Assembly: GCA_004380135.1 (NCBI GenBank)
Contig: QXCR01000001.1
Location: 620,001-684,000, forward strand
Direction of reading: 5' to 3'
DNA from: Stemphylium vesicarium
Taxonomy: Eukaryota > Ascomycota > Dothideomycetes > Pleosporales > Pleosporaceae
Length of the DNA: 64,000 bases
This document shows, one piece after another, positions 10,331 to 22,167 of this stretch (position 1 is its first letter; each line of letters begins with the position of its first letter). The translations under genes were made by a program, and so were the position numbers. The notes under the pieces are model-generated. The model was not told where the DNA came from and did not search any database. It worked only from the letters and a program-made list of their open reading frames with translations.

Positions 10331-13300
10331 ATACTTGGTGGTTAATGATATGCCTGGGTACTATCAAGGCTGAGATGCTCCGGGACCGTGCTGTTCTGTT
10401 TCAAAGTGAATGACAGAGTCGAAACCGGGCTGGAATGTTTGGTGGGGCGAGCGCTGTAGCTCTAACGGCAGCTAAATCCGATGGGTTTAGGCAATGTCAA
10501 GTGAACAGCTGGGGTACTCGCGACGTGTGATGTGTTTCCAAGTCGATCTTGGACAGCGCGGGGGGCCAGGCAACAAGATATCCCGATTTTCGCTGGGCCC
10601 AGTGGAGTGCGCACGAGGCTGGAATGGCGCAGTCAGCCTCGTTTCCCATCATGAGTGGGCGAACCTTGACCTGCAAGCCACGCTATAAGCGGCAAGCTGG
10701 CGAGCTGACTGCTTATTGGGCATCTGCCTCAGGCTGAACGACATCGATTGGGGTAAAGGCGAATCAAATCAAGATGCCGTGTGAAGCTCGACCGGTTTCT
10801 AGGCCTGTCGGCCAGATAATGAAAAAGTAACGAAGGATGCCGTCCAAACCCTGCTCGGATCATACCGCCATCGCGATGAACTGCTAGCCCAAGGGTTGCG
10901 AAGGGTTGCGGGCTTACTAGGGCGAGGCATGCTGCTGTGGTCGCTGGCTTGGTCATGCTTTTCCTATTTCGAGGTTCAGGCTCACGAGCGAATTTCACGA
11001 GCATCTTCGGCCGACTCCTGACCTGACATTTTACGTCGCATCATCTCCACAACACGGATGCATCTTCTGCATCCTTCTGACAAGGCAGCATCAGCATCCG
11101 CCGCCGTTCTGCTCGCCTTTTTCCTTGTTCAGCCTTGCCGCGGCCAAGTACCGGAACAGTCCGCCTCTTTGCTGGCCTAAGCGGAGCCGAGGTCAAGGAC
11201 GAATCAGCGTCCGAAAGGACTTTTTTGTTTTACGAGGAGTCGCCGATTCACGCACCAATTGGTGCATCACCAAGCCTCGAGGTCCAGCTGGGAGGCCATG
11301 GCCTGCACTTGGGACGCACGACGTCTCCGCAACCCTTAAGCTTGCGCAGCCCTTCTTCCAGGTGGTGGAGGTTCGCCATGCGCGGCCTTGTACGATAACT
11401 TTGTGATGGAGCGCGATACGAATGTCCGAAGACAGCGCTGACACGTTGGCATATGGACCCATTGGCCTCGCCGAAGCCAAACTCTGCCGTTACTTTCAAT
11501 ATACGGAAAATGGTCAATGGGCTCGAAACTGGTGGCTGCCCGGTCCGAGGCTGACGTCCACCTGCCACAAAACCTTATTCATCGTTTGGACCCGGGGCAC
11601 ACCTACCAAGGGTATGGTACCCATTTGGGCCCCCATCAAAACGCTGATCGCGCGATATCAACAGCATCTTGACACACAGCCGCTCACTTTGAAGCCATTC
11701 ATATTCAGGTCGCATTATTGCCATGGTATGTCTCTTGCCATGCTATGACATTTTTGCGATGTTACCATGACAAACTTAGTCCGCTTAATGTCAGCTTTTC
11801 CGCCCTTCCATGCCTCCCACGCCCTACCTAGGCAGAACTTGCGAGAACACGCTTATCGATTCGTAAGCTTCTAGCCTGCGCGGGACTGGACCGGCGTTTC
11901 ATGTCTTGAATATTCCCTTCGCCCCGTGAAGCCCAGCAAACGTCGATCCATGCGGGAGCGTCGTGGCTCGCTACGTGTTTCCCATTCTAGTCCGCTGGCT
12001 TCCAGCGTGAGTGCCTCCTCGTAACTTAAGTGTTGGCGGGTCAGGGACTGTTCGTTTTTGTTCCCTTCGGGTTTCCTGTGACGGCCCTCCAACTACATTC
12101 AGCCGTGACCATCAGCTCAACTAGACTGTACTTTTGCTCAGCCTCACGCTACGAATGCGAAGGCCCACCGACACGACTTGAGGTGGATCATCGCGATCCA
12201 CTTCGCTACCGAAATGCAGTGCGACGGACTCGCAATCTGTCGGGAGACGAGCTGAGCATGCGGCAAGCCTCTTGAATAGACCTAGCTCACCTTGGGTGAT
12301 ACTTGGGAACGGAGGCACCACATCTAACCGGAACGTCCGGCTACGAACTATCTACACTGGAAGCGCCCTCAAAGCTCGATCATACCCCAAAAATGCAAGT
12401 GTATGCGCCTTACAGCGACTTCCAATGTTGGAAAGTGAGAGGATCCTATGGGAAGTACTGATGATGCGCCGTGGAGAATCAAGATCAACAAGGCTTGCCA
12501 CACAACCATTGACCATTCTGGAGCCAGCTCACAGCATGCACGGGTCTTGTGCAGGATTTGGACCACTAGAGTTCGGCGTACCCATCACGCCTTTGCCGCG
12601 CACCATGAAACTTGGCGACTGGAAGCATGAGCCCGACGGTACTTTTGTCGTCCAACAAATGCAGCACCGTGCCATTGCCAACTCTGGGCTTGGGTGGGAA
12701 TGTCTGGGTACTGGGAGAAGTATCGCTCCAGGTGTTGCTCACTGACAGATACGCTTTGCACAGCTCTCAAACGAAAGGGTGATCTTCAGGGCTTTCCTTT
12801 CGGGATCAGTACCCGCCAGCGCGTCTCCTTTGGCTATCGTTGTTGCTATGACTTTTGAATTTATATAACGGTGTAGGAGATGTGATGACAGGATGACGAA
12901 GCACAGCAGCCGTGGCACATGCGACAAGTACCTACAAGGGCTTCGCCAGAGACTTGACAGCTTTGCGCTGCTCCGACACGTCTTCTCCGTCTACGAGTTC
13001 GGTCTAGATTTGTGCAAGCATTGTCTATGGGTATTTTTGAGCTTACTTTACTACAAACGAGCAGCTCAGAGAGTCGAGATCATGATCACTCGTGCTAGAC
13101 TTGGGAAACAAGGTACTCTGTATGCTAGAATACTACTTCGTCCATGCTTTGGGATCAAGGCGGCCAGGACAGTATAACAAAGTATTGGTCAGATTCATGC
13201 TGCGAGTCTCATCTTAGAAAGCACACTGCACTACCTACATTCATGTTGGGGTCATGCGAAGGCTCTTTTGTTAGATGATACACGCGATAAGTAAACCCAA

Positions 13301-13683
13301 AGAACGTGACTTGGAATGAGAAACAGTCGCAATGTAACTCAATGTCAGCCGCGTCTTAATTGCAAACATGGCTAGACAGTGTATAGTTACAGGTTACACA
13401 CGGACCACGGAAATAATGGTGACTGCGACAGGGGTTCAAGCGATGGTACTATCAGAGCCGACCTGGAACTCAACGCCGCAAGTCAGTTTAAACCACCCCA
13501 CATATGATTTCATACACGCGCTACCGGCTACACAGGATACACACGTGGGCACCAGTTCACCAAATCGGCCGATAAATACCCAAACAGCACACCAGCACCC
13601 CTGCGCCGCGCAGCCATCGCCATCGCCATGCAACCACCCCCTGGCCGTCCTAGGTGACATAGCCGCAACCGCAACCGCGAGAC
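10331..13683. other. Divergent intergenic region without a recognisable gene (3.35 kb)
   Basis: It separates the minus-strand C2H2 gene from the plus-strand 1215-residue gene. Open frames such as 12272-12745 (+) and 13436-14101 (-) show no domain and look like chance or shadow frames. A perfect 10-bp tandem duplication (aagggttgcg) is at 10891-10910. Both promoters should lie here, but the length far exceeds what two promoters normally need in this gene-dense window, so an undetected short or non-coding gene is possible. Confidence 0.5.
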
Positions 13684-16600
13684 ATGTCGGCTCCGTCGAG
13701 CGATGGGCGTCCTTCGGGAGATTCGGATCGCTGGACGGCCTCTTCGCATACGTACATTGCCAGAAACTCGGGCGCATACACAAATAATGGCGAGGGAAGC
13801 TGTTCCCCGCGGCGGAGCCAAGATTCGCGGCCCAGCACAGGCGCAACCAACCGTGTAGGGAGCTCAGGGTCGGGGAGTACCATGGCCATGGATCTTGTAG
13901 AGGAGGAAGACTTTGCCCGCCGCAAGCAGCGCGTGCGACGATCGGGGGGCTTCCTGCTCGACTCCAACTTTGCAAACGGTCCACGCGTAAGGCATGGCCA
14001 CCACGACGCTCATGTGGAGGATGCAAAGGGCAAGCGCAGCTCTCGACACCACCAGGGAGCCCACGAAAGAGCTGGCAGGCATGAGCGCAACCGCAGGTCA
14101 CGGCTGTCGCCCAACAGCTCGCCTCTGTCGCAGGAGGTACAGAGGGACGGACGAAGCCCTACGCCAGGCGCATCTCATATCGACTTTGCCCATGCCCATG
14201 CGCAAGAGCAGAACGGCAACGGCATACAGCTTGACAAGACCAGGCGGAGCGCGTACGATATGCTATCCACAGCCCACGACGAGCCGCCACGGCAGGCCAT
14301 CGACCCCAACCAACTGGTGCACATGGCCCTGAATCTCAGCGAGAGCCGGCGGAGACACATCAGTACCGGTCAGCTACTCGCATCGCAGCCACGCGTCCCA
14401 TCAGGGCCGCAACGAGAGGGCAGCTTCTCCAACTATGGCACCGGTGGGAGTCTGCGCCAGTATCTCAACGAGCAGCGTCGAGTCTCACGGAACATATCTC
14501 CAATGGGCGGCAGAAGCTCCCCGACACGGCACATGTCTACAAGCATGCAGAGAAGCGGCTCAATTGCATTTCCAGGCTCGCAGACCATCAACCCTTCTGC
14601 TTCTACGCTTGCGCGAGTCAACAAAGCTCGCGCGTACATTGAGCTTCGCATGGAATATCTACGCCTACTAGAGTTTCTGCCGCCCTTGAAGCCCGACGCT
14701 AATGCTCCAGGCAACTTTGTCATATCGTCAAGCAACGTCCCAGGCAGCCCTCAAGCCCAGCTCACCCGCGTACCGTCGCATGCTGGCAAACAGTACGATC
14801 TCGGCCGCCCCTACAACCCCCTACAGTACATCCGCAATCGTCGGAGCAGAGCTCGCGAGCGCGTGGTTCTCGATCACTCGTCGGAAGAATTCGAGGACGT
14901 CGAGCAGGTGCGCGATTGGGTAGACCGCGTCGAGCAATATGCGAAACGGGCCGGATATCGTCGAGATGATGCAGTGCAATTACCCAGGCTCCATCAAGAC
15001 CATGAAACGACCGCCCTACCCGATAAACCTGCAAGACCGCACAAGGGTTGGGTCTTCACTCCACAAGAGTTGCTTGCAGATGCGCACTGGCTGGAACAGG
15101 GTGACAACAAGACGCTTGTAGAAAATCGCTATGGCCGAAAGGTGTATCCTCCGCGAGAGGCGCAACCTAGGAATTCCCTCCAAGCGCGCACCAGCAAAGA
15201 CTATGCTGACAAGCGGAGAAAGAGCTGGGCTGATGGATTGCCTGGCATCGCACTCGATCATACAACAGGCGACGAGAGCGACAGAGGAAGTGAACGTGGA
15301 CGCAAGCGAAGGCTGCTCCCAGGCCTGCGCACCGATTCTCCCAGAGGCGGCAAACACTCTAGAAGGGGTTCCCGGTTACGAGCCCACGATGATACAGATA
15401 GCTCCGGCTCGGAATCTGACACGAGGAAGCGCAAGATCCGTGTTGTCACAGACCCGGACCATAACATCGGACCGCTCGCTCTGCTTCTGGAGCAGCAAGC
15501 CAAACAGGCCCAGACTCAATCGCCATCCGTCATCTCCCCTGATACGCCGGACAAGTGGGGGCGCAACGCAGATATCGCATCTGACGATCGACCTACCCGA
15601 GACTCCTTGGAAGTTCCTCGTTCCACCAATGGCTTTGCATATGTTAAAGATCATGGTACTTTCAAAGTCCCACCGAAGCCACGAAAGACTCTAAATCTCT
15701 CCACCGACGACGCCGAGCCTCGATCCTCGTACGAAAACCAGGACAGCACAGCTCCAAATACTCCCAATGCCAAACGGTTCCCACACATTGGCAGTGATCT
15801 TTCTCCACCTCAAAGCCGATCGAGCTCGCAGACGAGGAAGCCGAAGCGGAACAAGTTCAACAGCATATTTCACTCTCATGAGCACAGCGAAGATAGTCTG
15901 CATGACTCGCGCCCCGATTCTTCCGGGACAGACAGGAAAGCAAGATCTCGTCAGATTAGTGAAGAGACTTCGGACGACAAACACATCGGGACAGCATTAT
16001 TGGCTGCGCCCGGTGCTGTGATGAACCTGCTGGGCCACCGCAAGAATGATAGTGTCAGTAGCTTGCCCAGCCCAGACAAGTTACGTCGGAGAGAGACCCA
16101 GGAGCCTCAATCTGCTGTCACACGGTTTTTCAAGGGCGTGAAAAATGAGGGAACGAAAGTTGGCGACATCATTTTTAGACGGGACCGCGCGGACGACTCC
16201 GACTCCGATACTATGTCAGATAGCAATTCGGTAGATTTCGATGATGACGATGCTCCCATTAAAGCCAAGAACACCAGACCAACGATGAAGCGTACAGGTA
16301 CAGAAGGTAGCAGAACATCTCTCAACAAGGACCGCAACCATCTCGACCTACCTTCTTTCCGCCCTATTCACACCATCGAGGACGAAGATTCCGACGACGA
16401 GCATCATATCTCCCGTCAGACTCGAGAGCGCAAGGGCAGCCGATCCTCCCGCATTGATCGACTCCTGCCCCCGCGAATGGATCTGGGTACCATATCTGGG
16501 AACTCATCTCAGGGCACTCTCAGTCTTGTTCGCAGTCACAGCCAAGAACGTATCAACCAGGTGCTTGCTCGACCCGGTGCGAACATGGGAGGCCTTCCAC

Positions 16601-17331
16601 CTACTGGACTAAGAAATGCACAAGGGCCGAACAGACAGCGCAGTGGTTCAAGGCCAGGTCTCAACAGCAGACACTGGAGTATCGCCGATAATGGTGATCA
16701 TACTCTTGACCGCAAGGATAATGCAGACATCATCACACAGGCAGAAATTGCTCGTGTGCGCGCGTTGTTCCTCTGCTCGGGTGTCAAGGCGAAAGAGATC
16801 GTCCGCCGCGCCTATACCTCACGAGATCCACCTCCCAACTTCCTTTCTAGCGCTGCTGCGTTGACGAAGACGAAGTTGTACCCCGTCCCGCGTAAGGAAG
16901 AGCATGTTTTGGCTGCACGCATACTAGTCAAAGACCTTGAGGCTTCTACCAAAGCCCTGCAATCGACTCTTGAATGCTTTCGCGATAAGGCTATTCAGCA
17001 ACTGACAAACCAAATCTCGACCTTGCAGTCTACCGTCGACTCTGACTTGATGCCCCGCATCCTAGAGGGTGGTGACAAAGCCGTGCGTGTCACTAGCGAA
17101 GTCTCTGGTCAAGGGCCACTTCAAGTCAAGCAAATTACAGACGAAATTGATCGAATGATCAGGGTGCGGAAGCGCCGAATGAGATGGATGGGAGGTTTTG
17201 GCTGGATGTTGGTAGAGTGGGCACTTGTCGGTCTCATGTGGTGTTTGTGGCTCACAGTTGTTCTCGTTGGATCCGTGAAGCGGGTCTTCGGTGCGGGTTG
17301 GGGTGTCATCAGATGGCTACTGTGGCTTTAG
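13684..17331 (+). CDS. Large low-complexity protein with C-terminal membrane anchor, function unknown
   Basis: One uninterrupted open frame of 1215 residues. The N-terminal ~320 residues are Ser/Arg/His-rich and disordered. A compact region at about 320-480 begins with an amphipathic segment (YIELRMEYLRLLEFLPPL). It then has YNPLQYIRNRRSRARER and a following acidic helix (SSEEFEDVEQVRDWVDRVEQ), ending in a KGWVFTPQELLADAHWLE segment, and is the best candidate for a conserved domain. A long Ser/Asp-rich, phosphorylation-prone middle follows. Around 1020-1140 there is a helical region (ITQAEIARVRALFLCSGVKAK, shortened here to its core). The last ~50 residues contain two hydrophobic stretches (WMLVEWALVGLMWCLWLTVV and GWGVIRWLLWL), suggesting tail anchoring in an internal membrane. 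I do not recognise a named family, and membrane location is inference. Confidence 0.85.
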   Translation: MSAPSSDGRPSGDSDRWTASSHTYIARNSGAYTNNGEGSCSPRRSQDSRPSTGATNRVGSSGSGSTMAMDLVEEEDFARRKQRVRRSGGFLLDSNFANGPRVRHGHHDAHVEDAKGKRSSRHHQGAHERAGRHERNRRSRLSPNSSPLSQEVQRDGRSPTPGASHIDFAHAHAQEQNGNGIQLDKTRRSAYDMLSTAHDEPPRQAIDPNQLVHMALNLSESRRRHISTGQLLASQPRVPSGPQREGSFSNYGTGGSLRQYLNEQRRVSRNISPMGGRSSPTRHMSTSMQRSGSIAFPGSQTINPSASTLARVNKARAYIELRMEYLRLLEFLPPLKPDANAPGNFVISSSNVPGSPQAQLTRVPSHAGKQYDLGRPYNPLQYIRNRRSRARERVVLDHSSEEFEDVEQVRDWVDRVEQYAKRAGYRRDDAVQLPRLHQDHETTALPDKPARPHKGWVFTPQELLADAHWLEQGDNKTLVENRYGRKVYPPREAQPRNSLQARTSKDYADKRRKSWADGLPGIALDHTTGDESDRGSERGRKRRLLPGLRTDSPRGGKHSRRGSRLRAHDDTDSSGSESDTRKRKIRVVTDPDHNIGPLALLLEQQAKQAQTQSPSVISPDTPDKWGRNADIASDDRPTRDSLEVPRSTNGFAYVKDHGTFKVPPKPRKTLNLSTDDAEPRSSYENQDSTAPNTPNAKRFPHIGSDLSPPQSRSSSQTRKPKRNKFNSIFHSHEHSEDSLHDSRPDSSGTDRKARSRQISEETSDDKHIGTALLAAPGAVMNLLGHRKNDSVSSLPSPDKLRRRETQEPQSAVTRFFKGVKNEGTKVGDIIFRRDRADDSDSDTMSDSNSVDFDDDDAPIKAKNTRPTMKRTGTEGSRTSLNKDRNHLDLPSFRPIHTIEDEDSDDEHHISRQTRERKGSRSSRIDRLLPPRMDLGTISGNSSQGTLSLVRSHSQERINQVLARPGANMGGLPPTGLRNAQGPNRQRSGSRPGLNSRHWSIADNGDHTLDRKDNADIITQAEIARVRALFLCSGVKAKEIVRRAYTSRDPPPNFLSSAAALTKTKLYPVPRKEEHVLAARILVKDLEASTKALQSTLECFRDKAIQQLTNQISTLQSTVDSDLMPRILEGGDKAVRVTSEVSGQGPLQVKQITDEIDRMIRVRKRRMRWMGGFGWMLVEWALVGLMWCLWLTVVLVGSVKRVFGAGWGVIRWLLWL

Positions 17332-17953
17332 GTGTGCCCTGTAGCGCGTTGCATTCGACGGCGTTGATCAAAATTTCCTTGGTATTTTCTTTGCGTATGG
17401 CGTTTTGACTAAGGGGGCCTTCAACAGGATTGGATTTTGCGATACCACGGTGCACAGAATGTTGTATGAATACAGATGGGGTTTTCTTTGGGTTACATTA
17501 AGTGAGCATATAGCTTTGTAATGAATGTTTCCAACTTCTCCAGCAGAGCAGGCTTGCCTATCCTCATCTCTTCGTGGTGTGGCTGATAAAAGAATAAGAA
17601 TGATCGAGGTTCCAAGTAATCCAAATGAGGAGTGCAAAGTTAATTGTCCTTGAGCATCTCGGTATCGCGCTATCGAATGTGTAAAGCTTAATTACTTATT
17701 GGTTTGGATGTTTGCTGTTTCAGGGTGAGACGCACGTGCCTTGGTGGTTCCGCGCCGCCTACGCCACGCGTGTACGTCATTGTCCCTTTCCTTGACAGGC
17801 TTCCCCCTCCGCTCTCCACAACACTAGTCACAACACTGCAAAGCTCCGAGTCTGATCAACTCTACTTCCGCTTACGCCAAATTTCCGTCCCTTCGCACAG
17901 TGTCGGCCATGAAACACTGCGGATCTTCTCATCCTCAATTTTAGGCAGTCGCA
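17332..17953. other. Intergenic region upstream of the CSC1-like gene
   Basis: This 622-bp tandem interval should carry the 3' UTR of the large anchored protein and the promoter of the channel gene. A pyrimidine-rich stretch at about 17785-17900 fits a promoter or leader. No coding sequence is supported. Confidence 0.6.
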
Positions 17954-20655
17954 ATGGATTCCCAGATTGTGTTCGTCGCGCAGGGCGACTACAGCAGCAA
18001 TGCTGAGTCGGTACGTGTTTGCTTGAAGACGCGCATTTTTTCTGACAAGCTTCTACTAATATACTGTGAAATGAAGTCTAGTAGCCCGTCTTCTGCCGCG
18101 TCGCTCGCTGCAGCTTTCGTCCCAACGGTTGTGATTGCGACTTTGTACATGATCGTTTTTGTCCTCATCAGGCAGCGCTTTCCCAAGGTCTATTCTCCAA
18201 GAACGTACATTGGCACAGTCCAAGAAAAGCATCGTACGCCATCTAAGGATGCATCGGGTTACTTTGGTTGGGTCCACACCATGAGGCTCGTCCCAGACAA
18301 GTTCATGCTCTATCATCAATCTCTCGACTCGTACTTGTTCCTTCGCTTCTTACGGACGTTGATTTTCATCTGCATCATCGGCTCTGTCATTAGCTGGCCC
18401 ATCCTTCTCCCGGCTAATTGGACGGGTGGCGGAAATTCGAAAGAGCTGAATCGCCTCGGTATCGGCAATGTAAAGCACAAGGATCACCTTTACGCTCACG
18501 CTGTCGTTGCTTGGGTGTTCTTCAGTTTCGTCATGTTCACTGTGGCGCGGGAGCGGCTTTGGCTTATTGGACTACGACAAGCGTGGAACTTATCCAAGAC
18601 GAACGCGAAGAGACTGTCATCCCGTACCGTTCTCTACCTTTCAGCACCTACCGCGGCCCTTGACGAGGGCAACATGCAACGTTTCTTCGGTGAAGATGCA
18701 GTGAGGATATGGCCAATCACGAAGGGCGAAAAACTTGTATCCCTGGTTTCCGAAAGAGATTCGAACGTCGAAAAGCTAGAAAACGCTGAGATGTCGTTGA
18801 TCCTGAGCGTCAACAGGGAGGTCGGAAAGAGCCACAACCGCAACATCAAGTACGAGCAGCTACCGAAGCAGATGAAGAAGTCGCTGCGGCCTACTCACAA
18901 ATCGAAGGCCCCACTTATCGGCAAAGAAGTGGACAGCATCAGCTTTTACCGTGATCAGATCAAGGAGAAGGAAGAAGAGATAGAAAAGGCTCGTGAATCG
19001 AACGAGGCAGCCGACAGTCTAGGTGGAGCAGCAGCGGTGTTTGTAGAGTTCCGCACGCAGCCCGCAGCGCAACGAGCGTACCAGCAAATCGCATCGGCAG
19101 ATATTCTTTCTCTCACACCTCGATTTGTAGGGACTACGCCGAGTGAAGTTGTTTGGGAGAACCTCAACCTGCCACCTACACGCCGCATATCGCAGAGTGG
19201 TGTTGCGCTATCTCTCGTAATTGCAACTATTGTACTCTGGTCCATTCCTGTATCAGTCGTTGGCGCCATCTCGAATGTTCAGTATCTCGCTGAGAATTTC
19301 AAATGGCTTGCATTCCTCCACAAGCTGCCGTCTTCCGTTATGAACCTTCTAAGCGGCCTGATACCCTCGCTGTTGCTGAGCGCTCTGGCTTCATGGGTGC
19401 CAAAGATCTTCAGGTACATCTTCATGACATTCGGGGAGCCTACAAAGGCCGCCACTGAATTGAAGGTACTGAAATGGTACTACGTCTTTCAAGTACTACA
19501 GGTCTTTCTGATTACCACACTCTCCTCCGGAGCCGCTGCAGTAGCGTCGCAAATCGCCAAAAATCCCAGCTCGATACCCCAGCTTCTTGCGGAGCGACTC
19601 CCTAGCGCGTCGAACACGTACCTGGCCTACTTCGTTGTCCAAGCGTTGACCAATGCTCCGAGTAACCTCTTAAACTACACCGATGTGTTGTCATACGTCT
19701 TCTTCGACCGGTTCTACGACAAAACGCCTCGTCAAAAGTACAACACTCATATTGAGATGAGAGGAATGTCTTGGGGCAAGCTATTCCCGAAATATGGGAA
19801 CTTTGTGATCATCGGTATGTGATACTAGATTGTATTATTTACCCTTACTAATTGCCTCTAGCGATTGCTTATGCATGCATTGCTCCTCTGGTCCTTGGGT
19901 TCGCTGCGATCGGCCTCGTCATCTTCTATTGGAGCTATCGATACCAGTTACTGTTCACTGCGCAGCCCAAAATCGACACCAAAGGGCACGCCTACACACT
20001 CTCCCTCCAGCACATTCTTACAGGAGTCTACATCGCTGAGCTCTGTCTCATTGGTATATTCAGTTTACGCCAGGCCACAGGTCCTCTGATCATGCTCGTC
20101 GTACTGCTGATTGCCACTGCCATCTTTAACTACACCACAAATCGGTACTTTGCTCCGCTCGAACAATACCTGCCCGCGGACCTTGCGCCAGAATCGGAAG
20201 ACGATGAACAGGCACCTCTGCTATCTTCAGCAGAAGAAGGCGAATCGGACGCTCTCAGTCACGCAGAATCGCGGATTGATCGTGTGAGTGAGCGAACACA
20301 TGTGCCTCCAAGGGTCATCTCCCCCGTTGCTCACTTCCTACAACCACACGTCTTTGCCAGTCACACTGCGATGAAGGCTTGGGTGCGCGACGGCGACTTC
20401 GACGAAGAGGAACCAGAGTACAGCGAAGAGGATCTGAAGAAAGCATACCTCAATCCAGCTTTCTCCAGCAAGACGCCTATTGTCTGGCTGGCAAAGGATA
20501 GCATCGGAGTGAGCAAGAACGAGATTTCTGAGAACGAAAATGCAGGATTAAAGGCAAGTGATCAGGGTGCTTGGATCACTGGTGATGGGAAGTTGAAGTG
20601 GAGTGTAGATAACTTTGAAGAGGTGCCCATCTTCAAGAAGCCGATCAAGTGGTAG
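17954..20655 (+). CDS. CSC1/OSCA/TMEM63-family calcium-permeable cation channel
   Basis: Three exons, 17954-18010, 18077-19814 and 19862-20655, give 862 residues. Intron 2 (47 nt) has a ttactaat branch site. Intron 1 (66 nt) is a multiple of three and has no stop, but has a gtacgt donor and a ctactaat branch site, so it is most likely spliced. The protein shows the family layout. A short outer N-terminus and TM0 come first (FVPTVVIATLYMIVFVLIRQ), followed by 'SPRTYIGTV', then TM1-2. A cytosolic loop of about 200 residues has the RRM-like 'AAAVFVEFRTQPAAQRAYQ' element. The 7TM channel core then begins with an 'ENLNLPPTRR' lead-in, and the acidic C-terminal tail ends in FEEVPIFKKPIKW. Family members are osmosensitive or mechanosensitive Ca2+-permeable channels of the plasma or internal membranes. 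Intron 2 interrupts the core at GNFVII-AIAYACIAPL. Confidence 0.93.
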
Positions 20656-21062
20656 CGATGTGCATGACGCATGCAAGACTGGCAGAAAAGTAATCATAGT
20701 TCCTGAATTCCAAAATTGTTTTCTATTTTGTCATATAATAGCGTTCACATACTAGATGCTGCCATGGTGGTCAGTCTGACCCTCGAGTTCAGGTCGAAAC
20801 ATGCCTCTCTCAAACAAATCTGCGCAATGACGTAGATGGCTAGAACGTTGGTTCTACCCCTTGTTTGTATAAGTCCGAGCACACTTCTTCGCTTTGAGAA
20901 TGTGCCCAATCCAATCCGGCAAGATCTGAGCCACGTTTGAAACCTGCTTTATCCTTTTTGCAAGACAGCCGTTGTACATTTAACTAAGCTACCCCCGTTT
21001 TTTCGTCTACAAAATTCAGTGCCCCCGTTTCATGCACTACAAGAAAGCTCAATACACAAATC
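20656..21062. other. Short intergenic region
   Basis: This 407-bp tandem interval lies between the channel gene and the XPA-like gene. It is relatively AT-rich just after the channel stop (probable polyadenylation region near 20715-20745). No gene is seen. Confidence 0.6.
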
Positions 21063-22094
21063 ATGTCGACGCGCAAATCGGGTCGAGCGACCAAAGCAGT
21101 AAAATACTTATCTGCGTCTGAGGAGTCTGACTTTGAAGACACGAAAAAGACGAAGCAGGCGGCAAACAAGGCAGCAGCAGCAAAAGCACAAGGAAAGGTT
21201 ACTAATAAGAAAACATCAAAGACGACCAAAAAGCGACCTGCAGAGAGCTCTGTTTCCCCTTTGGGAGAAACAACCACCACAGTCACCGCATCCAAGCGCC
21301 AAAAGAAAGCAACAGCACCCACTCCCGCAGCCACTACTCAACCGCCAGCCCAAGACTCCAAAGCTGAAAAAGCCGCAGCCAAAAAGACCTGGCAGGATTA
21401 TCTCGCGTCGCACTCTGTGGAGGGCGCGTTACTCGACGTCGAACCCGACAAAACAATCAGTATCACGCAAACCGATGCGTTGAAAAATTACGGGCTCAAG
21501 AAAGAAGAGCTGGTTCCGCTCAAATGCTGGGAGAAGAAGAATCCGCTGTATGGGGGTGTGATGAGGGTTTTTGTTAAGGAGGAGGTTAAGGTTTTGGGGG
21601 AGAGGAAGGCGGAAGTGCTGGAGAATGGAGGGAAGGAGAGGTAAGCATTTCCGTGAATGCGTGGGTTTGGTTTGAGTTGATTGCTGATTTTTGGGTGTAG
21701 GGCTGTTGATGGTGATAATGAACCTGTGCTCGAGGAAAAGCCTGGGAAGAAGGAGAAGGTGAAGACGCCAAAGCAGACATGGTCGGCTTACATCACTACC
21801 CGCGCTCTTGACGATGGTGCCAAGCTAACCGAAGAGCCCTCCGAGGCTATCAGCCAGACAGACAGTAAGAAGAAGTATAATCTCACGCCCCAAGATCTAG
21901 GCTGCCTGCCGCACTTTCCCAGGGAGAATGCTGCGTATGGGAAAACATTGAAGCTGTTCAATGAGAGCGAGGTGCGGGACTTGGTTTATAGAAAGACTGC
22001 AGTGCTGGCAGGGGTTGAAGACAGCATTGAAGAGGATTTGTTAGGGATAGGCAAGGAGTTGTTTGAAGGAAAGGAAGATGAGGATTTAGGTTAG
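21063..22094 (+). CDS. Protein with two tandem XPA-like DNA-binding repeats
   Basis: Two exons (21063-21640 and 21701-22094, with a 60-nt gtaagc...tgtag intron) give 323 residues. The N-terminal ~105 residues are Lys/Ala/Thr-rich, with a basic start (MSTRKSGRATKAVKYLS) and a likely nuclear signal (TSKTTKKRPA...KRQKK). Two homologous modules follow, at about 109-190 and 217-298. Both begin KxTWxxY(L/I), contain ISITQTDALKNYGLKKEEL or AISQTDSKKKYNLTPQDL, then a 'KKNPLYGGVMRVF'-type segment, and end in an 'EV..L..RKA' helix. This pattern resembles the C-terminal DNA-binding subdomain of XPA (ITKTEAK..Y.L...L, then KKNP...), but the XPA zinc finger is absent. Function in nucleic-acid binding is inferred from resemblance only. 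Confidence 0.8.
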
Positions 22095-22167
22095 ACTGAG
22101 GCTTACACCTCAAGTAAATATCATCTAGCAGCCACATGTACTAGGGCTCAATCAAATCACATGTGAA

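Noticed and set aside
12272..12745. 157-residue plus-strand frame
   Set aside because: No domain and no protein-like pattern; overlapping frames exist on both strands.
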